DNA of 25,318 bases, taken from positions 1 through 25,318 of the forward strand of contig DDXK01000069.1 of the NCBI GenBank assembly GCA_002347185.1, given 5' to 3'. Shown here in pieces: positions 7,545 to 15,225 of the stretch. Every line of letters starts with the position of its first letter. Position 1 is the stretch's first letter. The DNA is from Desulfobulbaceae bacterium UBA2262. GTDB taxonomy: Bacteria; Desulfobacterota; Desulfobulbia; Desulfobulbales; Desulfurivibrionaceae. The position numbers and the translations under genes were made by a program. A model generated the notes under the pieces. That model searched no databases and was not told the origin of the DNA. It saw nothing but the letters and a program-made list of their open reading frames with translations.

Positions 7545-8297
7545 ATGTACAATCTGCAGGGGAAGGTCGCCCTGGTCACCGGCAGCTCCCGGGGGATCGG
7601 CAAGGCAATCGCGGTGCGGCTCGCGGAAAACGGCGTGGATCTGGTGGTAAACTATGTGCGCCACCGGCAGGACGCCGAAGCCACTGCCCGCCTCATAGAG
7701 GAGAAGGGCGCCCGCTGTCTGGTGGTCAAGGCCAACGTGGCCAACGAGGCGGACCTTGCCGCCATGTTCGATATGATCAACGTCGAGTACGGGCGCCTGG
7801 ATTATCTGATCAGCAATGCGGCCTCCGGCGTTTTGAAGCCGGCTCTCGAGCTGAGCAGCCGCCACTGGAACTGGGCCATGGACATCAATGCCAGGGCCCT
7901 GCTTTCCCTGACCCAGCAGGCGGCCCCGCTCATGGGGAAGGGAGCGCGGATCATTGCCGTCTCCAGCATGGGCGCGGTGCGGGCCGTGGAAAACTACACG
8001 GCGGTGGGGGCCTCCAAAGCGGCCCTGGAGTCGCTGGTGCGCCATCTCGCCGTCGAACTGGGGCCGCGGGGAATCAACGTCAACACGATCAGCGCCGGCG
8101 CGGTGGATACCGAGGCCCTGAAAAAATTTCCCAACCGGGCGGAAATCCTCGGCGGCGCCCTGGCGAGGACCCCCCTGGGCAGGCTCACCACCCCGGAGGA
8201 TGTGGCCGATGTCGCCCTCTTCCTTTGCAGCGATCTTGCCACCATGATTCAGGGACAGACCATTGTCGTGGATGGCGGCTATTCGATCCGTGCCTGA
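7545..8297 (+). CDS. fabL: Enoyl-[acyl-carrier-protein] reductase, FabL type (SDR family)
   Basis: This short-chain dehydrogenase probably reduces enoyl-ACP in the last step of fatty-acid elongation, using NADPH. The 250 residues equal the length of Bacillus FabL. The cofactor loop is TGSSRGIG (12-19) and the NAASG motif is at 91-95. The catalytic pair is Y151 and K158, spaced Tyr-x6-Lys as in FabL/FabI, not Tyr-x3-Lys as in FabG. The stretches SAGAVDTEALKKFPNR (183-198) and GQTIVVDGG (237-245) closely resemble remembered FabL sequence. An ordinary FabG-like ketoreductase is the main alternative but fits the spacing less well. A weak AGAGGG-type site precedes the ATG. Confidence 0.85.
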   Translation: MYNLQGKVALVTGSSRGIGKAIAVRLAENGVDLVVNYVRHRQDAEATARLIEEKGARCLVVKANVANEADLAAMFDMINVEYGRLDYLISNAASGVLKPALELSSRHWNWAMDINARALLSLTQQAAPLMGKGARIIAVSSMGAVRAVENYTAVGASKAALESLVRHLAVELGPRGINVNTISAGAVDTEALKKFPNRAEILGGALARTPLGRLTTPEDVADVALFLCSDLATMIQGQTIVVDGGYSIRA

Positions 8298-8301
8298 GCG
8301 A

Positions 8302-8337
8302 AGAGTGAAGAATTGAAAGGGGAAAGTCTTCCACTCT
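8302..8337. repeat. Second copy of the TGAAGAATTGA element, in a bulged hairpin
   Basis: The fabL-maf gap contains TGAAGAATTGA (8306-8316), identical to 493-503 in the flhB-flhA spacer; 16 of 19 bases match when flanks are included. Here the element is the left part of a possible stem, AGAGTG-AAGA pairing with TCTTC-CACTCT with one bulge. Two copies in separate intergenic spaces suggest a dispersed intergenic repeat, but two are few. Confidence 0.35.
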
Positions 8338-8362
8338 GGGCTTTTCCTCTGGTGGTCCAGAG

Positions 8363-8977
8363 GTGAGCGGATTGTTTCGTGCCACCGCCCCCCTGGTGCT
8401 CGCCTCGGGTTCCCCCCGGCGCCGTGATTTCCTCGCCGACCTCGGCCTCGCCTTTGTCGTGCAGAAGGCGGAGATCGACGAAGCGGCGCGGCCGGGGGAA
8501 GAGCCCAGCGCCTTCGTGGCCAGGCTGGCCAGGGAGAAGGCGGAGTATGTCGCCGGCCGGCATCCCGCCCCTTGGATCCTCGCCGCCGATACCGTGGTGG
8601 TCGTGGAGCAGCGTATCCTTGGGAAGCCAGGGGACGGCGACGAGGCCCTGGAGATGCTGCGGCTGCTTTCCGGCCGCTGGCACGAGGTCTGGACCGGTTT
8701 TCGTATCATGCAGGGGCAAAGCGGCCTGGGGGCGAGCCGGGAGGTGTGCACCAGGGTCCGTTTCATGGATTTGTCCCCTGCCCTCTGCGCCGCCTACCTC
8801 CGGACCGGCGAGCCCTTCGACAAGGCCGGGGGGTACGGCATCCAGGGCAAGGGGGCCTTCCTGGTCGCGGAAATCAAGGGCTCCTATACCAACGTGGTGG
8901 GCCTGCCCATCGCCGAGCTGCTCGCGGAGCTGCTCCGCTTGCGGATCATTGCGCCGGCCGGGAAACCGGCCGTCTGA
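8363..8977 (+). CDS. maf: Maf family nucleoside triphosphate pyrophosphatase
   Basis: Maf proteins hydrolyse nucleotide triphosphates, including modified or non-canonical ones, to monophosphates and are linked to septum control. The 204-residue product has the signature LASGSPRRRDFL (13-24), the AADTVVV metal/catalytic segment (73-79) and the late conserved DKAGGYGIQGKGA motif. It also has the family-typical end IKGSYTNVVGLP. The start is a GTG at 8363 with no clear ribosome site; a second GTG within the LVLASGS region is possible but would trim the conserved beta strand. Length is typical of the YhdE/Maf group. It lies 65 nt after fabL, in the same direction. Confidence 0.93.
   Translation: MSGLFRATAPLVLASGSPRRRDFLADLGLAFVVQKAEIDEAARPGEEPSAFVARLAREKAEYVAGRHPAPWILAADTVVVVEQRILGKPGDGDEALEMLRLLSGRWHEVWTGFRIMQGQSGLGASREVCTRVRFMDLSPALCAAYLRTGEPFDKAGGYGIQGKGAFLVAEIKGSYTNVVGLPIAELLAELLRLRIIAPAGKPAV
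8955..8972. other. Perfect GNRA-loop hairpin at the 3' end of maf
   Basis: CGGCCGG-GAAA-CCGGCCG forms a 7-bp GC stem closed by a GAAA tetraloop, inside the last codons of maf. A second hairpin, GCGGCC-TTG-GGCCGC, lies at 8995-9009. A short T-run (8991-8994) follows the first stem by about 18 nt, too far for a classical intrinsic terminator. The pair may slow polymerase or protect the maf mRNA 3' end. Confidence 0.4.
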
Positions 8978-9055
8978 GGTCGTGGTTCCCTTTTGCGGCC
9001 TTGGGCCGCGGACGGGTTGCCCGAGAAAGAATCTTCAAGAGGCTTTCCCCACCGT

Positions 9056-10312
9056 ATGGCAGACCAGGACAGAGTACTTGCGGCCGACCCCAACATCTTC
9101 ATCGCCAGGCAGCCCATTTTTCGCAAGAACCAGAAGGTCTTTGCCTATGAGCTGCTCTTCCGGGCCAGTCAGCACAACGTCTATGACCCCTTGCAGGACG
9201 GGGAAGAGGCGACCTCCAGGGTACTCACCAACTCCTATCTGCTGATCGGGCTCGGCAAACTCACCGGCGGCAAGAAGGCCTTCATCAACTTCACCGGGGA
9301 CATGCTGCTGAACGGCGTACCCGCCATGTTTTCCAAGGCAACCACCGTGGTGGAGATCCTGGAGAGCGTGACCGTGACCCCCGAAGTGATCATGGCTTGC
9401 CAGAAGCTGGCCAACCGTGGCTATGTGCTGGCCCTCGACGATTTTTTCTACGCGAAACGCTTCATTCCCCTCCTGGAGCTTGCCAGGATCATCAAGTTCG
9501 ATATCAGGCAGATGGAGGTGGACGAGCTCAGGCGGCAGGTGGAGGTGGTCACCAGGCCGGAGATCAAGCTGCTCGCAGAGAAGATAGAGACGGCCGAGGA
9601 GTTCGAGGTCACCAAGGAGATGGGCTTCGACCTCTTTCAGGGCTATTTCTTCAGCCGGCCCAATATCGTGGAAGGCAGGGACATCCCCGGCTCCAAGCTG
9701 CAGTATCTCCAGATCCTGAAGCACATCCAGGACGAGAACTACGATTTCGGCAAGCTGGCCGACCTGATCAGCCACGACGTGTCGCTGGCCTACAAGCTGC
9801 TCAAGTATGTGAACTCGGCCTATTTCGCCAGGATGAGCGAGATTCAGTCGGTGCCAGACGCGGTGGTCATGCTGGGGGAGATCAACATCCGGAAATGGCT
9901 TTCGCTGATGATGCTCTCCTACATGGCCGACGACAAGCCCTCCGAGCTTTTGCGCATGGCCACCATGCGCGGCAGCTTTTGCGAACTCATCGCGCAGCGT
10001 CTGCTGCGCTGTCCGGCCGAGAGCAGCAAGTTCCATACGGTGGGCATGTTTTCGCTGCTGCCCGCCCTGCTCGACAAGCCCATGGGGGATGTGCTCCAGG
10101 AATTGCCCCTGGCCCCGGCCATCAAGGAGGTGCTGCTGCGCAAGGCCTTGAGCCCCATGCGCTACACCCTGGCCCTGGTCCGTGATTACGAGCGCGGCAA
10201 CTGGGATTCGGTCCTGCGGCTGGCGAGGGCGTTGCGTATCGACGCCACCGCCCTGCCCGCCTTGTATGATGTGGCTCTCGACGTTGTCGAGCAGTTCGAA
10301 TTCACTGATTGA
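9056..10312 (+). CDS. EAL-HDOD signalling protein (COG3434 / YuxH type)
   Basis: This is a two-domain cytoplasmic signalling protein: an EAL-like domain (about 13-203) followed by an HDOD domain (about 207-400). The EAL domain is degenerate. The signature is YELLFR (31-36) instead of EALLR, the DDFG motif is LDDF (127-130), and KID is KFD (147-149), while EKIET (175-179) and QGYFFSRP (195-202) are retained. Such proteins usually act as c-di-GMP-independent or weak enzymes affecting motility, which suits the flagellar genes nearby. I start at the ATG 9056 (418 residues); an upstream TTG at 8993 would add 21 unconserved residues. Its last 11 nt overlap the glyS 3' end. Confidence 0.9.
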   Translation: MADQDRVLAADPNIFIARQPIFRKNQKVFAYELLFRASQHNVYDPLQDGEEATSRVLTNSYLLIGLGKLTGGKKAFINFTGDMLLNGVPAMFSKATTVVEILESVTVTPEVIMACQKLANRGYVLALDDFFYAKRFIPLLELARIIKFDIRQMEVDELRRQVEVVTRPEIKLLAEKIETAEEFEVTKEMGFDLFQGYFFSRPNIVEGRDIPGSKLQYLQILKHIQDENYDFGKLADLISHDVSLAYKLLKYVNSAYFARMSEIQSVPDAVVMLGEINIRKWLSLMMLSYMADDKPSELLRMATMRGSFCELIAQRLLRCPAESSKFHTVGMFSLLPALLDKPMGDVLQELPLAPAIKEVLLRKALSPMRYTLALVRDYERGNWDSVLRLARALRIDATALPALYDVALDVVEQFEFTD

Positions 10313-12377
10313 GGGCGTACATCTTCGAAAAATCGCCAATGCCGAGGAAGAGGGCGGCAATGGCGGTGAGCAGGTTCAGCCGGTTCTGCCGCACCTTCTG
10401 GTCTTCCGCCATGACCATCACCTTGTCGAAAAAGCTGTCCACCGGTTCTTTCATCAAGAGGATCACGGCCATGGCCTCTTCGTACCCGCCTTTTTCCAGC
10501 AAAGGGAGGGCCTGCCGCCGCACCGACTGGTACGCGGCATAAAGCTCCTCTTCCGCCGCCTCCTGAAAGAGGCTTTCCTGCACCGTGGTCTCCCTGTTTT
10601 CCTTGATGATGTTGATCACCCGCTTGAAGGCGGCTGAAAGCTGCGTGAAGGCCTCCTGGCCGCTGATGGCCAGCAGGGCGTCGATGCGGCGCCGGCAGTC
10701 GGCCGGATCGGCAAAGGAGACCGAGGTGACCGCTTCCACCGCCTCCGCAGGGATTCCCTGGCTGGTGAGGTCGTTGACGAAGCGGCCCTTGATGAACTCG
10801 AGCACGTTCCTGGCCGCTTCGGCGCGGGGCACGGTCAGCTTGTCGCCGTAGAGGGCCAGGGCCTGGTCGATGAGTTCCGGCAGGGAAAGAGAGAAGCCGG
10901 TCTTGGCAATGATATGGAGCAGGCCGAGGGCGAGGCGGCGCAGGCCGAAGGGATCGGTGGTGCCGGTGGGGGTCTGGCCGATGCCGAAGCAGCCGGCCAG
11001 GGAGTCGAGTCGGTCCGCCATGCCGACCAGGGCGCCGGGGATACTCTCCGGCAGCGCGCCGCCGGCCCTGACCGGCAGATAGTGTTCGCGGATGGCCTCG
11101 GCCACTTCCTGGCTTTCGCCGTTGAGCAGGGCATAGTCCTTGCCGATCACCCCCTGGAGGGTGGGGAATTCGCCGACCATGCTGGTGAGCAGGTCCGCCT
11201 TGGCGAGCTGGGCGGCCCGTTCGGTCTGGGCCCGGTGCGAGGGAGAGAGCTTTTCGGCAAGCAGGGAGGCCAGGGCCTTGATCCGCGCCGTCTTTTCGAG
11301 CATGGTGCCGAGTCTGGCCTGAAAAATGACGCCTGAGAGGTCCTCCACCCGCTGGGCCAGGGTTTTGTGCTGGTCCTCCTTGAAAAAGAAAAAGGCATCT
11401 TCGAGGCGGGCCCTGATGACCCGCTGGTGTCCGTCCGCCCCCAGCCTGGCAGTCTTCACCCGGGTGTTGTTCACCGCGATGAAATGGGGCATGAGCCTGC
11501 CCGCCTTGTCCACCACGGCAAAGTACTTCTGGTGCTCGCGCATGGAGGTGATCAGCACCTCCCTGGGCAGGGCCAGGAAGCGCTCCTCGAAGGTGCCGCA
11601 GATGGCGAAGGGCTTTTCCACCAGGTTGCAGACCGTGTTCACCAGCTCCTCGTCGGGGAGGATGGTGCCGTCCACCTCGCTCGCGGCCCGGGTGATTTCC
11701 GCAAGCACCGCGGCGCGTCGTTCGGCCGGATCGACCATGACCTCGGCCCGGCGCAGGGTTTCCAGGTAGTCGGCAAGCCCGCTGGCGGAAAAGGGGCCAC
11801 GGCCCATGAAGCGGTGCCCTTCCGTATTGTTGCCGCTTGCGGTCTGATCCAGGACGAAGGGGACGATCTTGCCGTTGTAAACGGCGAGCAGCCATTGGAT
11901 CGGCCTGGCAAAACTGATGCGGCCGCTGCCCCAGCGCATGGATTTGGGGAAGCTCAGGCCGGTGACTATCTCGGGCAGCAGTTCGGCAAGCAGTTCCGGG
12001 GTGGGGCGGCCTTTTTCCGCAACCCGGACCATGAGGTAGTCACCCTTCGGGGTCTGGGCGATCTGCAGGGACTCAACGCCAACCCCGCGTGATCTGGCAA
12101 AGCCGATGGCCGCCTGGGTGGGCTGGCCGTCCTGGGTGAAGGCCGCCTTTTTCGGCGGCCCCAGAACCTCTTCTTCCCGGTCTGGTTGCTGGGCGGCCAG
12201 CCCGCGCACGGAAACAACCAGGCGGCGGGGGGTGGCCAGGGCCTTCAGGGAGGAGTAGGACAGGCTCAGGCTGGAAAGCTTTTCTTCCATCAGCTTTTCC
12301 AGCTGGTGCATGGCGGGGAGGATATAGCCCGCAGGGATTTCTTCGGTGCCGATTTCAAAGAGGAGTTCGTCTTGCAT
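10302..12377 (-). CDS. glyS: Glycine--tRNA ligase beta subunit
   Basis: GlyS is the beta subunit of the heterotetrameric bacterial glycyl-tRNA synthetase and binds tRNA. From the ATG at 12377 the protein has 691 residues, the usual length, starting with LLFEIGTEEIPAGYI. Other landmarks are MRWGSGRISFARPIQWLLA, the MREHQKYFAV segment, GEFPTLQGVIGKDYA with the AIREHYLP stretch, and a C-terminal DALR-like anticodon-binding region ending in the family-typical LFLGIGDFSKM. A longer frame to 12458 has no ribosome site. The alpha subunit gene glyQ, often directly upstream, is not here; folE2-like sequence is upstream instead. Confidence 0.97.
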   Translation of the reverse strand: MQDELLFEIGTEEIPAGYILPAMHQLEKLMEEKLSSLSLSYSSLKALATPRRLVVSVRGLAAQQPDREEEVLGPPKKAAFTQDGQPTQAAIGFARSRGVGVESLQIAQTPKGDYLMVRVAEKGRPTPELLAELLPEIVTGLSFPKSMRWGSGRISFARPIQWLLAVYNGKIVPFVLDQTASGNNTEGHRFMGRGPFSASGLADYLETLRRAEVMVDPAERRAAVLAEITRAASEVDGTILPDEELVNTVCNLVEKPFAICGTFEERFLALPREVLITSMREHQKYFAVVDKAGRLMPHFIAVNNTRVKTARLGADGHQRVIRARLEDAFFFFKEDQHKTLAQRVEDLSGVIFQARLGTMLEKTARIKALASLLAEKLSPSHRAQTERAAQLAKADLLTSMVGEFPTLQGVIGKDYALLNGESQEVAEAIREHYLPVRAGGALPESIPGALVGMADRLDSLAGCFGIGQTPTGTTDPFGLRRLALGLLHIIAKTGFSLSLPELIDQALALYGDKLTVPRAEAARNVLEFIKGRFVNDLTSQGIPAEAVEAVTSVSFADPADCRRRIDALLAISGQEAFTQLSAAFKRVINIIKENRETTVQESLFQEAAEEELYAAYQSVRRQALPLLEKGGYEEAMAVILLMKEPVDSFFDKVMVMAEDQKVRQNRLNLLTAIAALFLGIGDFSKMYALNQ

Positions 12378-12400
12378 GGTTGGGCTCTCGCTTGTCTGGG

Positions 12401-13183
12401 TCAATGGGCCGCCCGGATTTCTTGCCGGCCGCCGGTGGTGGGGTCTTCTTCCGGCCATTCCAGGGAGGCAAAGGTGCTGTACCCTTGCGAAAGGTTCTCC
12501 ACCAGGATGGAAAACCAGCGAATGGCAGGGTGTTTTTCAAGTTTCGCGGCCAGGGCCTTGGTGATGTTCTCCACGGAAAGAGTCTGCTCGGCATCGCCGC
12601 CTCCGGCTGGCCAGTTCAGGTCGTGCCGGGTCACCTCTTCCACCAGGGTGATGAGTTCCTCAAGCCAGATGAAATGCCGGAAGCGCAAGCGGATGGTGGC
12701 CAGCCCCCAGTGGCCGAGGGAGCGGGGCAGGCCGTTGTTCACCTGGGAAGGGAGGGGCGGGGAGATGGGCACCTGGACCTCCAGGATGAGGTCGTCGGTT
12801 TTCTCCAGCGAGCCGTGCATCTTGCAGGCATACTCGCGGATCTCCACGCCGCTGTTCTGGCCTTTGCCCCTTTTCAGGAAGTAGGGGAAGGCGATTTCCA
12901 TGTGGGCCGCTTCCGCCTGGAGTCTGGCCTTCATCTCCTCGAGGATCAGGTGGAAGCTTTTCAGGTTGATTTCGCCGTGGAAGCGGTTGAGGATCTCCAC
13001 GAAGCGGCTCATGTGCGTGCCCTTGAAGTGATGGGGCAGGTTCACGTACATGTTGACCGTGGCCACGGTTTTCTGGGTTTTTTGCGCCTTGTCGAGAACG
13101 GTGACCGGGTAGGAGATGTTCTTGACTCCCACCTTTTTTATGTTGATGCGCCGGTAATCGCGTTGGCCCTGGATGTCTTTCAT
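12401..13183 (-). CDS. folE2: FolE2-family (GTP cyclohydrolase IB-like) protein with altered metal site
   Basis: GTP cyclohydrolase IB converts GTP to dihydroneopterin triphosphate, the entry to folate and queuosine. The 260-residue product aligns clearly with that family through VGVKNISYPVTVLD (18-31), NLPHHFKGTHMSRFVEIL (48-65) and the acidic SVENITKAL (203-211). The segment that normally reads SLCPCSKEIS..GAHNQRS is instead SPPLPSQVNNGLPRSLGHWG (141-160), with no Cys. The usual C-terminal ESIHNHxAYA appears as LSQGYSTFA (231-239), with no His. Only one Cys (120) exists in the whole protein. So the fold is assigned confidently, the catalytic activity less so. It is 23 nt upstream of glyS, probably co-transcribed. 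The start ATG is at 13183. Confidence 0.8.
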   Translation of the reverse strand: MKDIQGQRDYRRINIKKVGVKNISYPVTVLDKAQKTQKTVATVNMYVNLPHHFKGTHMSRFVEILNRFHGEINLKSFHLILEEMKARLQAEAAHMEIAFPYFLKRGKGQNSGVEIREYACKMHGSLEKTDDLILEVQVPISPPLPSQVNNGLPRSLGHWGLATIRLRFRHFIWLEELITLVEEVTRHDLNWPAGGGDAEQTLSVENITKALAAKLEKHPAIRWFSILVENLSQGYSTFASLEWPEEDPTTGGRQEIRAAH

Positions 13184-13219
13184 CGCGCCTGCACTAAAGT
13201 TTCTGGGTGTCCGTTGGCC

Positions 13220-13245
13220 AAAAAAACAAGCCTCGGGCCGGAGGC
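13220..13245 (-). terminator. Intrinsic terminator after the response regulator gene
   Basis: On the minus strand GCCTC-N6-GAGGC is followed by TTG and a run of seven T (plus-strand A-run 13220-13226). It lies about 70 nt after the response-regulator stop and before the FolE2-family gene. An alternative stem, GGGCC-TCC-GGCCC, overlaps it. It would close the dksA-galT-regulator transcript. Confidence 0.6.
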
Positions 13246-13315
13246 CCAGCCGCCTGGGGCAAGGGAGGATGGCTCGAGGCGAGGGGCATTGCGCAAGGCG
13301 CGCCGCTGACGTGCG

Positions 13316-13669
13316 CTACTTGCTGAGATGTTTTTTTACCGCGGCCTTCAGCTCGTCGAGGTTTGAGGATTTGACTATGTACTCGTCCGACGCCCAGGAG
13401 GCAAGATCCTGTTTGTACTCCTGGTAGGCCGAGCTGAGGATCACCGGCAGGCCGGGGCTCTTCTCCTTGATCTGCCGCAGGACGTCGATGCCGTTGATGC
13501 CGGGCATGTTGATGTCGAGGATGACCAGATCCGGCGCGATGATCTTCAGTTTTCCCAGGGCCTCCTCGCCGGAGAGGGCCGAGTGCACTTCGTATCCCTC
13601 TTCTTCCAGTTCTTCCCGGTAGAGCAGATGAATGCTGTCTTCGTCGTCAACGAGCAGTATTTTTTTCAT
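13316..13669 (-). CDS. Single-domain response regulator (CheY-like receiver)
   Basis: The 117-residue protein is a lone receiver domain, with no DNA-binding or output domain. It has the acidic pocket D8-D9, the phospho-acceptor D52 in LVILDINMPG, the Ser switch position at S79/S80 and the conserved Lys K100 in YIVKSS. All functional positions are thus present. AGAGGTG precedes the ATG at 13669. It is 46 nt downstream of galT. No histidine kinase lies nearby, so its partner must be elsewhere; whether it acts on the motor through FliM or on another target is not visible. Confidence 0.93.
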   Translation of the reverse strand: MKKILLVDDEDSIHLLYREELEEEGYEVHSALSGEEALGKLKIIAPDLVILDINMPGINGIDVLRQIKEKSPGLPVILSSAYQEYKQDLASWASDEYIVKSSNLDELKAAVKKHLSK

Positions 13670-13715
13670 GGCGCACCTCTTGGTTGTTGCGCAAGCGGGG
13701 TTGCTTTTTCCGGCG

Positions 13716-14717
13716 TCAGATCGACGCCTCCTTCAGAAAGCGGGCCGCCTCTTCCGGGGGGATGGGGTTGATGTAGAAGCCGGAGCCCCATTCGAAGCCA
13801 GCGATCATGGTCAGTTTCGGCATGATTTCAAAATGCCAGTGATAATGCTCCAGCGGCTGCGAACGCAGGGGCGCTCCGTGCAGGACAAAGTTGTAGGGTA
13901 CGCCGGGGATGCATTTGTCCAGGCGGCGCATGCACTCGGAAAAGATCTGGGAAAGCGCGGTGAAGTGCGCGTCGTCCATGGCCAGATAGGAAGAGGCGTG
14001 CCGCTTGGGGAGCACCCACATCTCGAAGGGCGAGCGGGGCGCATAGGGAACGATGGCGATGAAGAGTTCGTTCTGCGCGACCACTCGCAGATCCTGGTTG
14101 ATCTCCTGGCGGATGATGTCGCAGAAGATGCAGCGCTCCTTGTACTTGTAGTAGGAAAGGCTCCCCTCCAGTTCGGAGCTGATCATCCTCGGCACGATGG
14201 GCAGGGCGATGAGCTGGGAGTGGGAGTGCTCCAGGGAGGCGCCGGCGGCGGCCCCGAAGTTTTTGAAGACCATCACGTAGCGGAAGCGTGGATCCTGGCC
14301 GAGATCCACCAGGCGGTCCCGGTAGGCCCAGAAGACCTTGCGCATCCGCTCCGGAGGCAGGGTGGTGAAGGTCTCGTGATGGTCCGGCGTCTCGATGATG
14401 ACCTCGTGGGCGCCGATGCCGTTCATCCGGTCGTAGAGCCCCTCGCCTTCCTTGTTGAGGTTGCCTTCGATGACCAGGGCGGGGTATTTGTTGGGGACCA
14501 CCCGCAGCTCCCAGCCGGGCCGGTTGGGTTGATGGCCGGCGCTGCCGCTGTAGCTCAGGACCTCCGGGGGGGTGGTGTTTTCGTTGCCTGGGCAGAGGGG
14601 GCAGAAGCCCCCCTTGGTCGCGTTTTTTTCCACAATGAAATCAGTGGGCCGCTTTCCTCTTTCGGTGGCGATGATGATCCAGCGGCCGATGATCGGGTCT
14701 TTGCGGAGCTCAGGCAT
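13716..14717 (-). CDS. galT: Galactose-1-phosphate uridylyltransferase family protein
   Basis: GalT exchanges UMP between UDP-glucose and galactose-1-phosphate through a His-linked intermediate. The 333-residue protein has the N-terminal metal Cys pair FCPLC (C39, C42), the catalytic loop with H164-S165-H166-S-Q168, a second CIFC pair and the late LEHYHWHFEIMP motif. The classical catalytic triad is His-Pro-His; here it is His-Ser-His, which also occurs in GalT-like ADP-glucose phosphorylases, so another nucleotidyl transfer is possible. AGGGG lies before the ATG at 14717, 9 nt after dksA. No other Leloir-pathway gene is nearby. Confidence 0.88.
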   Translation of the reverse strand: MPELRKDPIIGRWIIIATERGKRPTDFIVEKNATKGGFCPLCPGNENTTPPEVLSYSGSAGHQPNRPGWELRVVPNKYPALVIEGNLNKEGEGLYDRMNGIGAHEVIIETPDHHETFTTLPPERMRKVFWAYRDRLVDLGQDPRFRYVMVFKNFGAAAGASLEHSHSQLIALPIVPRMISSELEGSLSYYKYKERCIFCDIIRQEINQDLRVVAQNELFIAIVPYAPRSPFEMWVLPKRHASSYLAMDDAHFTALSQIFSECMRRLDKCIPGVPYNFVLHGAPLRSQPLEHYHWHFEIMPKLTMIAGFEWGSGFYINPIPPEEAARFLKEASI

Positions 14718-14726
14718 CGTTTACCC

Positions 14727-15092
14727 CTATAGGCCTTTCTGGGCCCGTTCGTGATTTTCCTGATGGGTTTTGCACTCGATGCAGAGGGTGGTGACGGGGC
14801 GGGCCTCAAGGCGCTTTATCGAGATGTCGTCCCCGCATTCGTCGCAGATGCCGTAGGTGCCCTCGTCGATGCGCTCGATGGCTTCCCGGATTTTCACCAG
14901 CAGTTTGCGTTCGCGATCACGGATGCGGAGTTCGAAGCTCCGGTCGGATTCGGCGCTGGCCCGGTCGGTGGGGTCAGGATAGTTGTCGGTGCTGTCGGTC
15001 ATCTCATGGATGGTTTTTTCCGCTTCCTGCAAAAGATCCTGGCTCATGTCCTCGAGTTTTTTGCGAAAATAATCAAGCTGCTCTCTTTTCAC
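14727..15092 (-). CDS. dksA: DksA/TraR family RNA polymerase regulator
   Basis: DksA binds in the RNA polymerase secondary channel and, with ppGpp, redirects transcription in the stringent response. I start at the GTG at 15092 because AAGGGAG lies 7 nt upstream; an upstream ATG at 15122 lacks such a site. The 121-residue protein has a coiled-coil with the tip motif D40-P-T-D43-R-A, matching the DxxDxA tip needed for DksA activity. The four-Cys zinc finger is C83, C86, C104, C107. It heads the dksA-galT-regulator group and shares the region with rpoZ, another ppGpp-linked RNA polymerase component. Confidence 0.94.
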   Translation of the reverse strand: MKREQLDYFRKKLEDMSQDLLQEAEKTIHEMTDSTDNYPDPTDRASAESDRSFELRIRDRERKLLVKIREAIERIDEGTYGICDECGDDISIKRLEARPVTTLCIECKTHQENHERAQKGL

Positions 15093-15225
15093 GCTGTTAC
15101 TCCCTTGGTATGGCTGAGGCAAACTGCTTTTTCAGCGAGGTGCTTCCATGTCGGCAGCGCGAAAGGCCGCGTGGCCGACGGTTTATGCCGGTAACGCTTC
15201 AGGGTTCCTTGCGGGGGAGAGGTGG

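Noticed and set aside
6255..8045. Minus-strand 596-codon open frame
   Set aside because: It is antisense to the DUF362 gene and fabL, has a Pro/Arg/Gly-rich composition and no recognisable motif or ribosome site.
9035..10360. Minus-strand 441-codon open frame opposite the EAL-HDOD gene
   Set aside because: The forward frame has clear domain motifs, while this one is His/Gly-rich without motifs.
15150..15179. GTCGGC/GCCGAC stem in the moaC-dksA gap
   Set aside because: No T-tract follows on either strand; without more evidence it is not called a terminator.
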